A DNA stretch of 64,000 nt from Actinomycetota bacterium (GTDB lineage: Bacteria; Actinomycetota; Geothermincolia; Geothermincolales; RBG-13-55-18): the NCBI GenBank assembly GCA_028697145.1, contig JAQVFR010000010.1:1-64000 (forward strand). The letters are read 5' to 3'. The stretch's first letter is position 1. Every line of letters begins with the position of its first letter. A program made the translations under genes and the position numbers. The notes beneath the pieces are model-generated. The model ran no database searches. It was not told the DNA's origin and saw only the letters and a program-made list of their open reading frames with translations. This document shows, one piece after another, positions 17,209 to 25,600 of the stretch.

Positions 17209-18222
17209 TTGAAACGGATGGCCTGGGCTGCCGCAACGGGTATGGGGGTGTGGCTGGCGTACAGCTATGCGAAAACGAACAAGACGGTCCCCGCGAGCGA
17301 GGAGGCGGAGGCATACGCCAGGTCCCTGCTCGAGAGGGTCGGACTGGGGGAGCTCTACGGGAGTTGGAGCGAGAGCGAGATGGAGCTGACTGACCGCACA
17401 CTGGCGCTTTACCACTTCAAGGGCGGGCCGGGCGACCCGGTGATGGTCTTCGTCCCAGGGACCAGCGTGTACGCCCTCCTCTATACCGAGTATATGTATA
17501 AGCTGAGCAAACAGGGCTTCAACGTGGTGGGCTTCGACCCGCGCGGCCACGGCGGGAGCAGCGGCAAACGTGGCGTCTATACCCTGGGCGAACTGGTGGA
17601 GGACGCCATGGCGGTGATCGACTACGCCATCGCGACCTACGGCGGCAGGGTGGCGGTCTCCGGCTCCAGCCAGGGCGGCATGGTCGCATTCTACTGTGCG
17701 GCGGCAGAACCGCGGCTGAAGGCGGCCGTCTGCCATAACGTCATCGCGCCCGATGAGCCCGACAACGAGCGCATGACCCGCTGGCCGCTACTCTTCCGCC
17801 CCATGATGCCGTTCCTCGCGCAGCTGCGGCCGGTGATGGCCTCACCGCTAGGGAGCCTGATGACGCCCGTCTCTCTCTACCTGGACCTCAAGGCGGAGAC
17901 CAGCCGGCTCATACCTGACGTGGGCCGTTTCCTCAAGGAAGACCCGCTGGCGGTCAATGCCGTCAGCATCTCGGCCCTGCACTCCCTGGCGTCGACCCCG
18001 CTGGCGAGAAGGGTAGAGGAGATAGAGACACCGGTCATGGTCATCCATGCCGGGCGGGACAACATCTTCCCCGAGGACTACGTGCGCCGGGTTTACGATC
18101 GCCTTACCTGCGAGAAAGAGTTTCTCTACCTGCCGGACGCGCCGCACCTGGTGATTACGGACTACGTGGACGACATCATCCCGCCCGTATCCTCGTGGCT
18201 GAAGAGGGTGATGGAGAGGTAG
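17209..18222 (+). CDS. Alpha/beta hydrolase, monoglyceride lipase-like
   Basis: A 337-residue alpha/beta-fold hydrolase with the nucleophile elbow GSSQGG, the acid in HAGRDNIFPED and the histidine in DAPHLVI. The oxyanion region is VFVPGTSVYALLYTEYM, followed by GFDPRGHGGSSGKRG as in lysophospholipase/monoacylglycerol lipase relatives. The start is taken at TTG 17209 because AAAGGAGG lies six bases upstream. The frame stays open to 17077 but its extra residues look non-coding. Residues 5-22 are mildly hydrophobic and may act as a membrane anchor. The substrate is unknown and an ester or lipid is most likely. Confidence 0.82.
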   Translation: MKRMAWAAATGMGVWLAYSYAKTNKTVPASEEAEAYARSLLERVGLGELYGSWSESEMELTDRTLALYHFKGGPGDPVMVFVPGTSVYALLYTEYMYKLSKQGFNVVGFDPRGHGGSSGKRGVYTLGELVEDAMAVIDYAIATYGGRVAVSGSSQGGMVAFYCAAAEPRLKAAVCHNVIAPDEPDNERMTRWPLLFRPMMPFLAQLRPVMASPLGSLMTPVSLYLDLKAETSRLIPDVGRFLKEDPLAVNAVSISALHSLASTPLARRVEEIETPVMVIHAGRDNIFPEDYVRRVYDRLTCEKEFLYLPDAPHLVITDYVDDIIPPVSSWLKRVMER

Positions 18223-18262
18223 CGCACGGGCGGCACTTATCCCCGAGCCTCAGCCGTAATCC

Positions 18263-18300
18263 TTGACGTGCAAATATTATAATAATAATATTACACACGT
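18263..18300 (+). promoter_or_regulatory. Promoter covered by a long operator-like dyad
   Basis: TTGACG at 18263-18268 and TAATAT at 18286-18291 are spaced by 17 bases and make a good sigma-70-type promoter for the Fe-S protein/TetR pair. Across it lies a dyad: ACGTG (18266-18270) with CACGT (18296-18300), and inside it AATATTAT (18273-18280) with ATAATATT (18285-18292). A regulator bound here would block RNA polymerase. The TetR gene 1.2 kb downstream in the same transcription unit is the obvious candidate. Confidence 0.65.
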
Positions 18301-18349
18301 AATATAAGTTTGTCTGTGGCGGACGAGCGACGCGCCGAGGGAGGTAAGG

Positions 18350-19408
18350 ATGAGCGAGAATATCTACGAGGAGCTGGGCCGGCACCTGGACAAGGCCGTG
18401 GCGGGAGTGCCCATGTCGCCGAAGCTGCTGGAGATCCTGAAGATACTCTATCCGGGCGAGGAGGCCGAGGTGGCTTTGAAGCTCGCCATCTACGAGAACC
18501 GGACCCTGGCCGACGTGGAGGCGGCACTGCCGGAGAAAGCGGGGCGGCTGGAGGGGATCCTCGACGCCATGGCGCACCGCGGCACCGTTTTCACGGAAGA
18601 GAAGCCGGGCCGGGACAGGATATACCGCCTGCTCCCCAGCATCGTGGGCTTCGTGGAGGTGCCGTTCCTGGACGGTGTGGATACACCGGTGAAACGCGAG
18701 TTGTCGCGCCTGTGGAAGGAATATATAGACGAGGGCTTTGGCGAGGAGATGGCGCGTGGCATGCCGCTGATCAGGGTCGTGCCCATCGCGGAATCACTGC
18801 AGGACTCCTCACAGGTGCTCCCCTTCGATGCCCTTGCCGCGAAGCTGGACGAGGCGACCTTCATGGCCGTGGGACACTGCCCCTGCCGCCAGATCGGCAA
18901 GTACACAGGCGAGGGCTGCGACCGTCCCACCGAGAGGTGCATGCATTTCGGGAGCCTGGGCCGCTACATGGTGGAGATGGGCAAGGCGAGGGAGCTGACC
19001 AGGGACGAGGCGCTCGACATGCTGCGGAGCGCGACGGAGGAGGGCCTGGTGCACGTCTGCGACAACGTGGAGGGGAGCCTGCGCACCATCTGCAACTGCT
19101 GCCCCTGTTGCTGTGGCTTCTTCCGGGTGAGGTCCCAGAGGGGACTCGCGACCTACGCCCGCTCCAACTACGTGGCGGTGGTGGAGGCGGACGACTGCAT
19201 CGGCTGCGGTACCTGCGAGGAGAGGTGTCCCGTGCACGCCATCACCCTCGCAGGTGACGTGGCGCAGGTGGACGAAGACCTCTGCATCGGCTGCGGCGTG
19301 TGCACGCCAACCTGCGAGGGTGACGGCGCTATCCTGCTCAGGCAGCGAGAAGAGACCGGCCCGCCCCCCGATTTCGAGCGATTCCTGGCCACGAGGATGA
19401 AGGCGTAA
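18350..19408 (+). CDS. Cysteine-rich 4Fe-4S ferredoxin-domain protein
   Basis: A 352-residue iron-sulfur protein. Residues ~1-100 look like a winged-helix-type domain (PKLLEILKILYPGEEAEVALKL). A cysteine-rich middle follows, with HCPCRQIGKYTGEGC, RCMHFG and CNCCPCCCGFFR. The C-terminal 2x[4Fe-4S] ferredoxin domain has CIGCGTCEERCPVHAI and CIGCGVCTPTC. This layout is common in anaerobes for proteins annotated only as 4Fe-4S binding. Electron transfer or a redox-sensing role is likely, with partner unknown. A good ribosome site (GGGAGGTAAGG) precedes the ATG. It shares a promoter with the TetR gene 53 bases downstream, so it may be under that repressor. Confidence 0.85.
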   Translation: MSENIYEELGRHLDKAVAGVPMSPKLLEILKILYPGEEAEVALKLAIYENRTLADVEAALPEKAGRLEGILDAMAHRGTVFTEEKPGRDRIYRLLPSIVGFVEVPFLDGVDTPVKRELSRLWKEYIDEGFGEEMARGMPLIRVVPIAESLQDSSQVLPFDALAAKLDEATFMAVGHCPCRQIGKYTGEGCDRPTERCMHFGSLGRYMVEMGKARELTRDEALDMLRSATEEGLVHVCDNVEGSLRTICNCCPCCCGFFRVRSQRGLATYARSNYVAVVEADDCIGCGTCEERCPVHAITLAGDVAQVDEDLCIGCGVCTPTCEGDGAILLRQREETGPPPDFERFLATRMKA

Positions 19409-19461
19409 GGTGGGCGGTGCCCGCGGGCTCAACGGTGTCCATAGTCAGGGGTGATGGGAAG

Positions 19462-20046
19462 ATGACGAAAGCGAAGACGGCCAGAAAAGAGATGAGCCGG
19501 GAGAGGATACTCGCATCCGCGGGGTCGCTGTTGCGCGAAAAGGGCATCTCCGGGTCCAGCGTCGCGGACGTCATGGAGGGCGCCGGGATGACCGTGGGCG
19601 GTTTCTACGCCCATTTTCCGTCCAAGCGGTCCCTGGTGGCGGAGGCCCTGAGGGAGGCCTTGCGCAAATCGCGCGGCCTCCTCGCGTCAAGCCTGGCCGG
19701 TAAAGATGGCGCCGCGTGGGTGAAGGCGATGGCCGGCGGCTATCTCTCCAGGTCGCATCGGGACAACCCGCAGTCGGGATGCCCTCTGCCGGCCACCCTC
19801 TGCGAGGTGGCGAGGGAGGACGCGCAGGTGCGGGAAGCACTGGCCGGGGAGATAGGTGACATGGTGGACGAGATCGCCTCGCACCTGGAGGCCGCGGGAT
19901 CGCACGATCCCCGCAGCGAGGCGCTGGCAACTCTATCCACCATGGTCGGGAGCCTGACCATGGCCCGCGCCCTCGCGGGCACGCCCCTTTCCGACGCGGT
20001 CCTGCGTGCCTGCCGGCGGCATATAGAACGGTCGTTGCCGGGATGA
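19462..20046 (+). CDS. TetR/AcrR family transcriptional regulator
   Basis: A 194-residue regulator. The N-terminal helix-turn-helix (residues ~8-55) reads RERILASAGSLLREKGISG, SSVADVMEGAGMTVGGFYAH, FPSKRSLVAEAL, the standard TetR pattern. The C-terminal ligand domain contains SGCPLPATLCEVAREDAQVRE, as in AcrR/YxaF-like members that act on xenobiotics or lipids. The start is ATG at 19462. The frame stays open upstream to 19417, but those residues do not match the family. The likely operator is the dyad over the promoter at 18263-18300. The next bases after its stop hold a GNAT remnant in the same frame, which suggests that a deletion ended close behind this gene. Confidence 0.88.
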   Translation: MTKAKTARKEMSRERILASAGSLLREKGISGSSVADVMEGAGMTVGGFYAHFPSKRSLVAEALREALRKSRGLLASSLAGKDGAAWVKAMAGGYLSRSHRDNPQSGCPLPATLCEVAREDAQVREALAGEIGDMVDEIASHLEAAGSHDPRSEALATLSTMVGSLTMARALAGTPLSDAVLRACRRHIERSLPG

Positions 20047-20211
20047 ACCCTCACATTTCAGCGGAAAGCTGCCCTGCGGCTGGAGATAGGCATCATCTCG
20101 GACCAGCACGAACTGCGCGACTGGTACACGCGGCTCGACTTCAGCGAGAAGGGAAGAAAGAGCTTCGAGCACCTTCCCTTCGAGGTTACCTTCATGGGCC
20201 TCGAGTTATAG
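20047..20211 (+). pseudogene. C-terminal remnant of a GNAT N-acetyltransferase
   Basis: Directly after the TetR stop, the same frame reads about 50 codons up to TAG at 20209-20211 and encodes the end of a GNAT-family acetyltransferase. It includes LEIGIISDQHELRDWYTRLD, then FSEKGRKSF and EHLPFEVTFM, the typical last beta strands of this family. No start codon with a ribosome site is present, and the acetyl-CoA binding loop (QxxGxG/A) is missing. About two thirds of the gene is therefore gone. It is best read as a decayed fragment left by a deletion. The following bases up to 20389 show no gene. Confidence 0.72.
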
Positions 20212-20389
20212 AAGCGGCCGCAGTCTCGAGCTGTCGGCGGCAGGGCGTCACCGTCCGCGGCGGCGAGAGCCGGTAGATGGTTAGCATTGCAAATCACCCC
20301 TCAGGCCGGTAAGTTGAGATAGTACCCGTGGATCTCCGCGAAAACGCGAGGACGGGACCAGGGAGATATATCCATATCGGGAGGAGAAG

Positions 20390-21442
20390 ATGGAACCGGA
20401 AAGGAACCTGAGGCTTATCTCCGCAGAGGCCTTGGGAGAAGAGGAGAGAAACGAGACCTCATCCGTCCCGTATGAGGACGGATACCTGATGGACGCGTAT
20501 TCCAGCGCCGTCTCCGGCGCGGCGGAGAGGGTCAGCCCCGCGGTGGTCAACATCTCCGTCACCCACAAGACGCAGGGGCGGCGCCGGCCCGGTACCTCAC
20601 CCTCGCAGGAAGTCCTGGGCACCGGCTCCGGTTTCGTCTTCACCGGCGACGGCTTCATCCTCACCAACAGCCACGTGGTACAGGGGGCCCGCAAGGCGGA
20701 GGTCACCCTGCCCGACGGCAGGGACTTCCGCGCGGACATCGTGGGGGAGGACCCGGACACGGACCTCGCCGTGGTGAGGATAAGCGCCCCCGCCCTGGAG
20801 CCCTTGTGCCTGGGGGACTCGCAACTCCTGCGCGTGGGACAGCTGGTCATAGCAGTGGGCAACCCCTACGGCTTCCAGTGCACGGTGACCGCCGGGGTGA
20901 TAAGCGCCCTGGGGCGTTCGCTGCGCTCGCGCTCGGGCCGGCTCATCGACAACGTCATCCAGACGGACGCGGCCCTGAATCCCGGCAACTCCGGGGGACC
21001 CCTGGTGAACTCGCGGGGCGAGGTCATCGGGGTGAACACGGCGGTGATCTATCCCGCCCAGGGGCTGTGCTTCGCCATCGCCGTGAACACCGCGAAGTTC
21101 GTGGCGGGACGGCTGATACAGTTCGGGCGGGTCAAGCGCTCCTATATCGGGGCGGCGGGGCAGGACGTGTCCCTCAACCGGCGGGTGGTGCGCTATCACG
21201 ACCTCGCGGTGAGCAAGGGGTTCCTTGTGACCCACATGGAGCCGGGCAGCCCGGCCGCGCGGGCAGGCCTGAAAGAGGGGGACATCATCGTGGCCTTCAA
21301 TGGCTGCCCCGTGGCGGGCGTGGACGACCTGCACCGCATGCTCTCGGAGGAACAGATCGGGGTCAAGTCCAGCCTGACGGTGATCAAGCGGGCCAACAAG
21401 AGGGAAGTGGAGATAGTGCCGGCCGAGAGGAAGGCGGGCTAG
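20390..21442 (+). CDS. HtrA/DegP-like trypsin-type serine protease with PDZ domain, no membrane anchor
   Basis: A 350-residue HtrA-family protease. The catalytic triad is visible: H95 in TNSHVV, D125 in DTDLAVV, and S201 in NPGNSGGP. A single PDZ domain (residues ~255-345, GFLVTHMEPGSPAARAGLKE) follows. HtrA proteins degrade or check misfolded proteins, usually outside the cytoplasm behind a signal or anchor. This one starts MEPERNLRL with no hydrophobic N-terminal segment, so it may act in the cytoplasm or be exported by other means. A good ribosome site (GGAGGAGAAG) sets the ATG. It is followed after 14 bases by the AhpD-like selenoprotein gene and is probably co-transcribed with it. Confidence 0.88.
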   Translation: MEPERNLRLISAEALGEEERNETSSVPYEDGYLMDAYSSAVSGAAERVSPAVVNISVTHKTQGRRRPGTSPSQEVLGTGSGFVFTGDGFILTNSHVVQGARKAEVTLPDGRDFRADIVGEDPDTDLAVVRISAPALEPLCLGDSQLLRVGQLVIAVGNPYGFQCTVTAGVISALGRSLRSRSGRLIDNVIQTDAALNPGNSGGPLVNSRGEVIGVNTAVIYPAQGLCFAIAVNTAKFVAGRLIQFGRVKRSYIGAAGQDVSLNRRVVRYHDLAVSKGFLVTHMEPGSPAARAGLKEGDIIVAFNGCPVAGVDDLHRMLSEEQIGVKSSLTVIKRANKREVEIVPAERKAG

Positions 21443-21456
21443 GGAGAAAGGCCTGT

Positions 21457-22074
21457 ATGCGCAGGGCGTTTCTTGCCGCTACTGTGGGGGTTGCCGCCGG
21501 TGCGGCGGCCGTGAGCCGCCTGCAGCCGAGGCTTGCGCTTCATCCCTGCGACTGGTCGCTCTACGAGGAAGGAGAGACCCGTCGCAGCTACCGCAGCCCC
21601 TCACATTTTCTCTACCACCTGAGGGAACTGCTGGCCGTCCAGGTCCCCGTCGCGGAGGTCTATCTTGCGCGCGCCATCACTCCGGCGTTGCGGGAACGCA
21701 TCATGCTGGTAACGGCATACGCCAACGAGTGTTCGTGGTGACGATCCGCCCATCGGCGGTTCGGTCGGATCGCGGGGATGACGAGGGAGGAGATGCACGA
21801 CCTGGCCAGCCTGGACCCGTCTGCGTTCGACGCGCGCGAATACGCGGCGCTGTGCTGGGTGCGGGAGACGCTGACGCGGAGAGAAGGCGCCTCAGCGCAG
21901 ACGCTCGAGGGGTTCGAGCGCTTCTTCGATGAGCGGCAACGCGCGTATATAGTGGCCGCCATGAAGTCGATGTACTTCTTCAACCTGGCCGGCAATACCC
22001 TGGACGGATGGCTGCGACGACTGGCGGGCGGGCGCGGGGGAAAAGCGGCCGCCTGCGATATAATCCAGGCTTGA
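21457..22074 (+). CDS. AhpD-like alkylhydroperoxidase selenoprotein (in-frame TGA, CxxU)
   Basis: Read through the TGA at 21739-21741, this is one 205-residue AhpD/carboxymuconolactone-decarboxylase-fold protein. AhpD proteins use C-x-x-C-x3-H to reduce peroxides or disulfides. Here the upstream half ends in TPALRERIMLVTAYANECSW, the TGA falls on the second cysteine position (U95), and the same frame goes on with RSAHRRFGRIAGMTREEM, giving C92-x-x-U95-x3-H99. A hairpin starts right after the TGA. The downstream half (residues 96-205) keeps family character (REYAALCWVRETL) and ends in TGA at 22072. Taken at face value the first TGA would cut the protein just at its active site. Start ATG 21457, GGGAGAAAGG upstream. 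A nonsense mutation of a TGC/TGT codon is the alternative. Confidence 0.75.
21742..21772 (+). promoter_or_regulatory. Candidate bacterial SECIS hairpin
   Basis: Immediately after the in-frame TGA, CGATCCG (21742-21748) pairs perfectly with CGGATCG (21766-21772). CC (49-50) and GG (63-64) extend the stem with one bulged T, and GGT lies in the apical loop at 21758-21760. Position, size and a G/U-bearing loop fit the loose bacterial SECIS pattern read by SelB. An inner alternative, CCGCC-CATC-GGCGG (21746-21759), competes with it. Confidence 0.55.
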
Positions 22075-22109
22075 TAGGTGGTATGAGCTGGGAGTCCACC
22101 GCCTAAAGG

Positions 22110-23714
22110 CTAAGCCGGAAATACGTCGGTATTGCAGCCGGGGATCTTCATGTCGTTTACGGGAGCGGCCGCGGCGAGGAGGTACTCCGCCGCCTTGAGG
22201 CCGCTGAGCATAGCCGAGGGCACGCCGCCCAGGGCGAGCATGGAATAGGCCTGGTACCCCGCCATGTACAGCCCCGCGACGGGGGTGCGGATGAGCTCCA
22301 CGGCGCCACCTTCCACACCTTCCATATAATCCCAGGACCAGCCCGCCACGGCGCCCCCGCTCCTGCCGCCCCTCTCCTCGAAGGTGAGGGGGGTGGCCAC
22401 GTCCACGTAGATGACGGCGTCTTCGAGGCCGGGGATGAAGCCGGACACCTCCTCGGCCAGCGCCCGGGCAAGGGACGTCTTATACGCGAAATAGCCGGGA
22501 AGCCTGCGCCCGGGCCGCGGCCGGAAACGCGCGAAATGGCGGTGGGGCACCGCCACGCGGATGACGAGCACGGCGCGCCCCGGGGGGGCGAGCAGGGGGT
22601 CGTCCGCGGAGAGAAGGGTGGCCTCGAGCTCCTCGCCCGCAAGGGCACGCGGATCGATCTCGGGCGTGTCCCAGTCGGGACCCGTATCGTCGGGAGGCGT
22701 GTCTTGCGGGCCCCCTCGGTAGATGATGCGGCTGGCGTCGCCGTAGGCCGAGAGGTCCACCCGCGAGGCGTCGAAGCCCAGGCATACCTGCAGGCTGGAG
22801 GAGGTCTGCCGGGCGGACGCAACGGCACGGCGAAGAGAGGCGGGGAGGGCGTCGGGGGGGAGGAGCCGCAGGAAGGTGGCTTTGAAATCGGCGTTGGATA
22901 TCACCGCGCCGGCCTCCAGGAGGGTACCGTCAGCCAGGAACGCCCCCCTGGCCCTGCCGCTCTCGACCTTGATGCCAGCGACCTCCGTACGCAGAAAGAG
23001 TTTGCCGCCGTCGCGGGCAAAGATAAGGTCCCTGCCGTTCCGCGCCTCTTCTTCGGCGGGTGCCTCCCACCCGAGCCTGCCCGCCAGCATGTCGCCGAGG
23101 CGGCGCATGCCACCCGCCGGGTAATGTATGCCCTCACCAGAGAGGAGCGACCACATGGCCGCGAGCAGGACGGTGCTGGAATAGGGCTCGCGGCTGCCCA
23201 TGCTGCCCAGGATGCGGCGCAGCCGCCAGTCCCCGATCAGCCTGTCCAAGTACGAGGCTGCGCTGATGGACTCCTCCTTGCGGGAGCGGGACGAGCCCTC
23301 CGCCGCCAGGCGGTCCCGCTGCGGGGACATCTGCCGCACGTGCACGAAGAAGCGGCTGATGGCGGCCTCCTCCTCCGGAAAGAGGGATGCCAGTGCGGTT
23401 ATCATCTCCGTGTAGGGAAGGGAGAGGGGAGCGCGCAAACCGAAGGCGCGCAGCTCGTAGTGGACTCGCTCTAGCTCCAGGGGCGCCGTGATACCTGCCC
23501 GCTCCAGGATCTCTTCGACCAGTCCCGGGCTGCTGAAGCCCAGGGGTCCCATGGGGAAAGCGAAATCCTTGCGGTGATAGACGTAGGCGGTGCCGCCGGG
23601 ATGGGGGTCTGCTTCCAGGACCGCGACCCGCAAGCCCTCCCCGAGCAGGCGCGCCGCCGCGGTGAGCCCACCGAGGCCTGCGCCTATGACCAGGGCATCG
23701 TATTTCTCCACCAC
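22110..23714 (-). CDS. FAD-dependent oxidoreductase, phytoene desaturase/CrtI-like
   Basis: A 534-residue flavoprotein with an N-terminal dinucleotide-binding fold (ALVIGAGLGGLTAAARLLGEG, then VLEADPHPGGTAYVYHRK). The C-terminal FAD segment reads AGLYMAGYQAYSMLALGGVPSAMLSG. This is the arrangement of phytoene desaturases and carotenoid isomerase/retinol saturase-like enzymes, which act on polyunsaturated lipids. No other carotenoid gene is near, so the substrate is open. It converges with the selenoprotein gene, 35 bases apart. Short GGTGG/CCACC arms in that gap could end transcription from both sides. Confidence 0.85.
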   Translation of the reverse strand: MVEKYDALVIGAGLGGLTAAARLLGEGLRVAVLEADPHPGGTAYVYHRKDFAFPMGPLGFSSPGLVEEILERAGITAPLELERVHYELRAFGLRAPLSLPYTEMITALASLFPEEEAAISRFFVHVRQMSPQRDRLAAEGSSRSRKEESISAASYLDRLIGDWRLRRILGSMGSREPYSSTVLLAAMWSLLSGEGIHYPAGGMRRLGDMLAGRLGWEAPAEEEARNGRDLIFARDGGKLFLRTEVAGIKVESGRARGAFLADGTLLEAGAVISNADFKATFLRLLPPDALPASLRRAVASARQTSSSLQVCLGFDASRVDLSAYGDASRIIYRGGPQDTPPDDTGPDWDTPEIDPRALAGEELEATLLSADDPLLAPPGRAVLVIRVAVPHRHFARFRPRPGRRLPGYFAYKTSLARALAEEVSGFIPGLEDAVIYVDVATPLTFEERGGRSGGAVAGWSWDYMEGVEGGAVELIRTPVAGLYMAGYQAYSMLALGGVPSAMLSGLKAAEYLLAAAAPVNDMKIPGCNTDVFPA

Positions 23715-23949
23715 GAACCCGTCCCTTTATGCGGAAGTCTGCGAGCGCCGCCAGAGACATTATTCCCAGGGCCTCGCGCCCATAAGCGCCTGGTGGTCGC
23801 GCCCGCAGGCTCGTACCCCTCGTTGAGAATCGGGCGGATGTCCTGAGCCGCGGGAAACGGGGAAAGGCACCTGCCCCGCGGCGGAGATGATGCCCCCGGG
23901 GGCGGTGATACAATATGAAGACGTGACGGATCAGGCAAGGGGGAAAACG

Positions 23950-25494
23950 ATGAACGTATTAGCCAGGATGTTGGCGAAGGCGTCGGCCCTGGGCGCGCTC
24001 TTGGCCGTGGCAGAGCCCGTACTGGCGGCGCGCCGCTTCCGCAGCGAAAAAAGAGAATCCCAGGTATGGGAGCCGGGGGCGGATGAGCTTGTCCTGCTGA
24101 AGAACGCGGAGGTCGTTGACGTGCTCACCGGCACGGTGCTTCACAAGCGGGGGATAGCGATAAAAGCGGGGAGGATCGAAGGCATCCTCACGGAGAAGAA
24201 AGCCGCAGCGCTGGAGGGAGCGAAGGTCCTGGATGCGGCGGGGAGTCATGTGATACCGGGGCTTATCAACGCCCACTGCCACATGCTGCTGGCAGGGACC
24301 CTGGTCTTCACCCCGGAGGTATTCGCTGCCATGGGCAGGCAGATAGAACGCAACTTCGAGGAGTGCGTAATCCACGGCGTGACCACGGTGAGGGACGTGG
24401 GAGCGATGCCGCTTCTGCTGCGCCGCTATATCGACCGCATAGAGGGAGGCGACCTGCTCGGGCCGAGGGTGTACCACGCCGGTGCTTTCATCAACGCTCC
24501 GGGAGGATACCCCGGTATGATCCCGGCTCTGCCCCCGCTGATCGCGGACAAGATCGGCGATTTCGAGTTCGGGGTGAAGACGCCGGCCGAGGCCAGGGAG
24601 GCGGTGGAGAGGAACGTCGCCGCAGGCGCGAGCCTGATAAAGACCGCCTTCGACGAACACACCCTGTTCGTGGGCCAGAAGCCCCTGCCCATCCTCGACG
24701 ATGCCTCGCTGCGGGCGCTGGTGGAGGCGGCGCACGAGCGCGGCATGAAGGTAGCAGCCCACCACCGTTTCCGCGCGGGCTTCCTGCGCGGCATCGCGTT
24801 CGGCCTGGACGGCATGGAGCACCTGCCCATGGACGAGGTGCTGGAGGACGCCGAGGTCGATGATTTCGTGGCGGGCGACCGCTATATAGTGCCCACCGCG
24901 CACGTGGGCTGGGCGCTGTGCGGAGTGAGCGACGGCGACCCCTACCTCGACCACCCGCAAGTGCAACAGGCCCTGGCCAGCCGCCTCGACGTGGTGAAGA
25001 CCCTCTACCCCTCCGTTTGCGAGACGGCTATATACAAGGCCCTTCTCGGATTCGAAAGGAACTACCGCGACCCCTCCTTCACGCAAAAGCGCCACCTCCT
25101 CTTCACGCTGGAGCCGAAGATATTCACCGAGGCGATGGTGAAAGGGGTGGAGAACCTGAATAAGCTGTATCATGCCGGCGCCCTCATCGGCTGCGGCAAC
25201 GACGGGGGCACGCCCCAGGCTTTTCCGGGCATCCTGGGTCTGGAGATGATCATCCTGGAATCCTACACCGACATGAAGCCCCTCGACGTCCTGCAGGCCG
25301 CCACCATCAACAACGCCCGCATCGTCGGCATGGAGGACGAGTTGGGTACGGTGAGCAAGGGCAAGCTCGCCGACCTGGTCCTGCTTCCCGGCAATCCCCT
25401 GGAGAACATGGAACACGTGCTTTGGCCAGACGCCGTGTTCAAGCAGGGCAAGCTCGTTTATACGAACCACCGCCGCGAGCTCCTGGGAGCGTAA
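23950..25494 (+). CDS. Amidohydrolase family protein (imidazolonepropionase-like)
   Basis: A 514-residue metal-dependent hydrolase of the amidohydrolase superfamily. The metal-binding HxH is in INAHCHMLLAG, further histidines occur in AAHHRFRAG and GMEHLPMDE, and the catalytic aspartate is in GCGNDGGTPQ. The beta-sandwich start (NAEVVDVLTGTVLHKRGIAI) and end (KLADLVLLPGNPLENMEHVL) complete the fold. Residues 1-27 carry a basic residue and then a hydrophobic run ending in VLAA, so a signal peptide is possible. Otherwise a cytoplasmic location is likely. The ATG at 23950 has AAGGGGGAAAAC upstream. Peptidase or cyclic-amide hydrolase activity is possible and the substrate is unknown. Confidence 0.85.
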   Translation: MNVLARMLAKASALGALLAVAEPVLAARRFRSEKRESQVWEPGADELVLLKNAEVVDVLTGTVLHKRGIAIKAGRIEGILTEKKAAALEGAKVLDAAGSHVIPGLINAHCHMLLAGTLVFTPEVFAAMGRQIERNFEECVIHGVTTVRDVGAMPLLLRRYIDRIEGGDLLGPRVYHAGAFINAPGGYPGMIPALPPLIADKIGDFEFGVKTPAEAREAVERNVAAGASLIKTAFDEHTLFVGQKPLPILDDASLRALVEAAHERGMKVAAHHRFRAGFLRGIAFGLDGMEHLPMDEVLEDAEVDDFVAGDRYIVPTAHVGWALCGVSDGDPYLDHPQVQQALASRLDVVKTLYPSVCETAIYKALLGFERNYRDPSFTQKRHLLFTLEPKIFTEAMVKGVENLNKLYHAGALIGCGNDGGTPQAFPGILGLEMIILESYTDMKPLDVLQAATINNARIVGMEDELGTVSKGKLADLVLLPGNPLENMEHVLWPDAVFKQGKLVYTNHRRELLGA

Positions 25495-25600
25495 TCGTGC
25501 CGGAGCTGTTTCCCAAGCAAGGCAAGCCGTTGTATCTTAATGGGGTTACCTATACGCGGCCGGAGATCGCCGCACTTCAGATTGAAGCAAGGAGGGGGAG

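Noticed and set aside
20041-20211. TGA at 20044 between TetR and the GNAT remnant read as another selenocysteine codon
   Set aside because: The TetR protein is complete at this point, the following part belongs to an unrelated family, and no redox motif surrounds the TGA.
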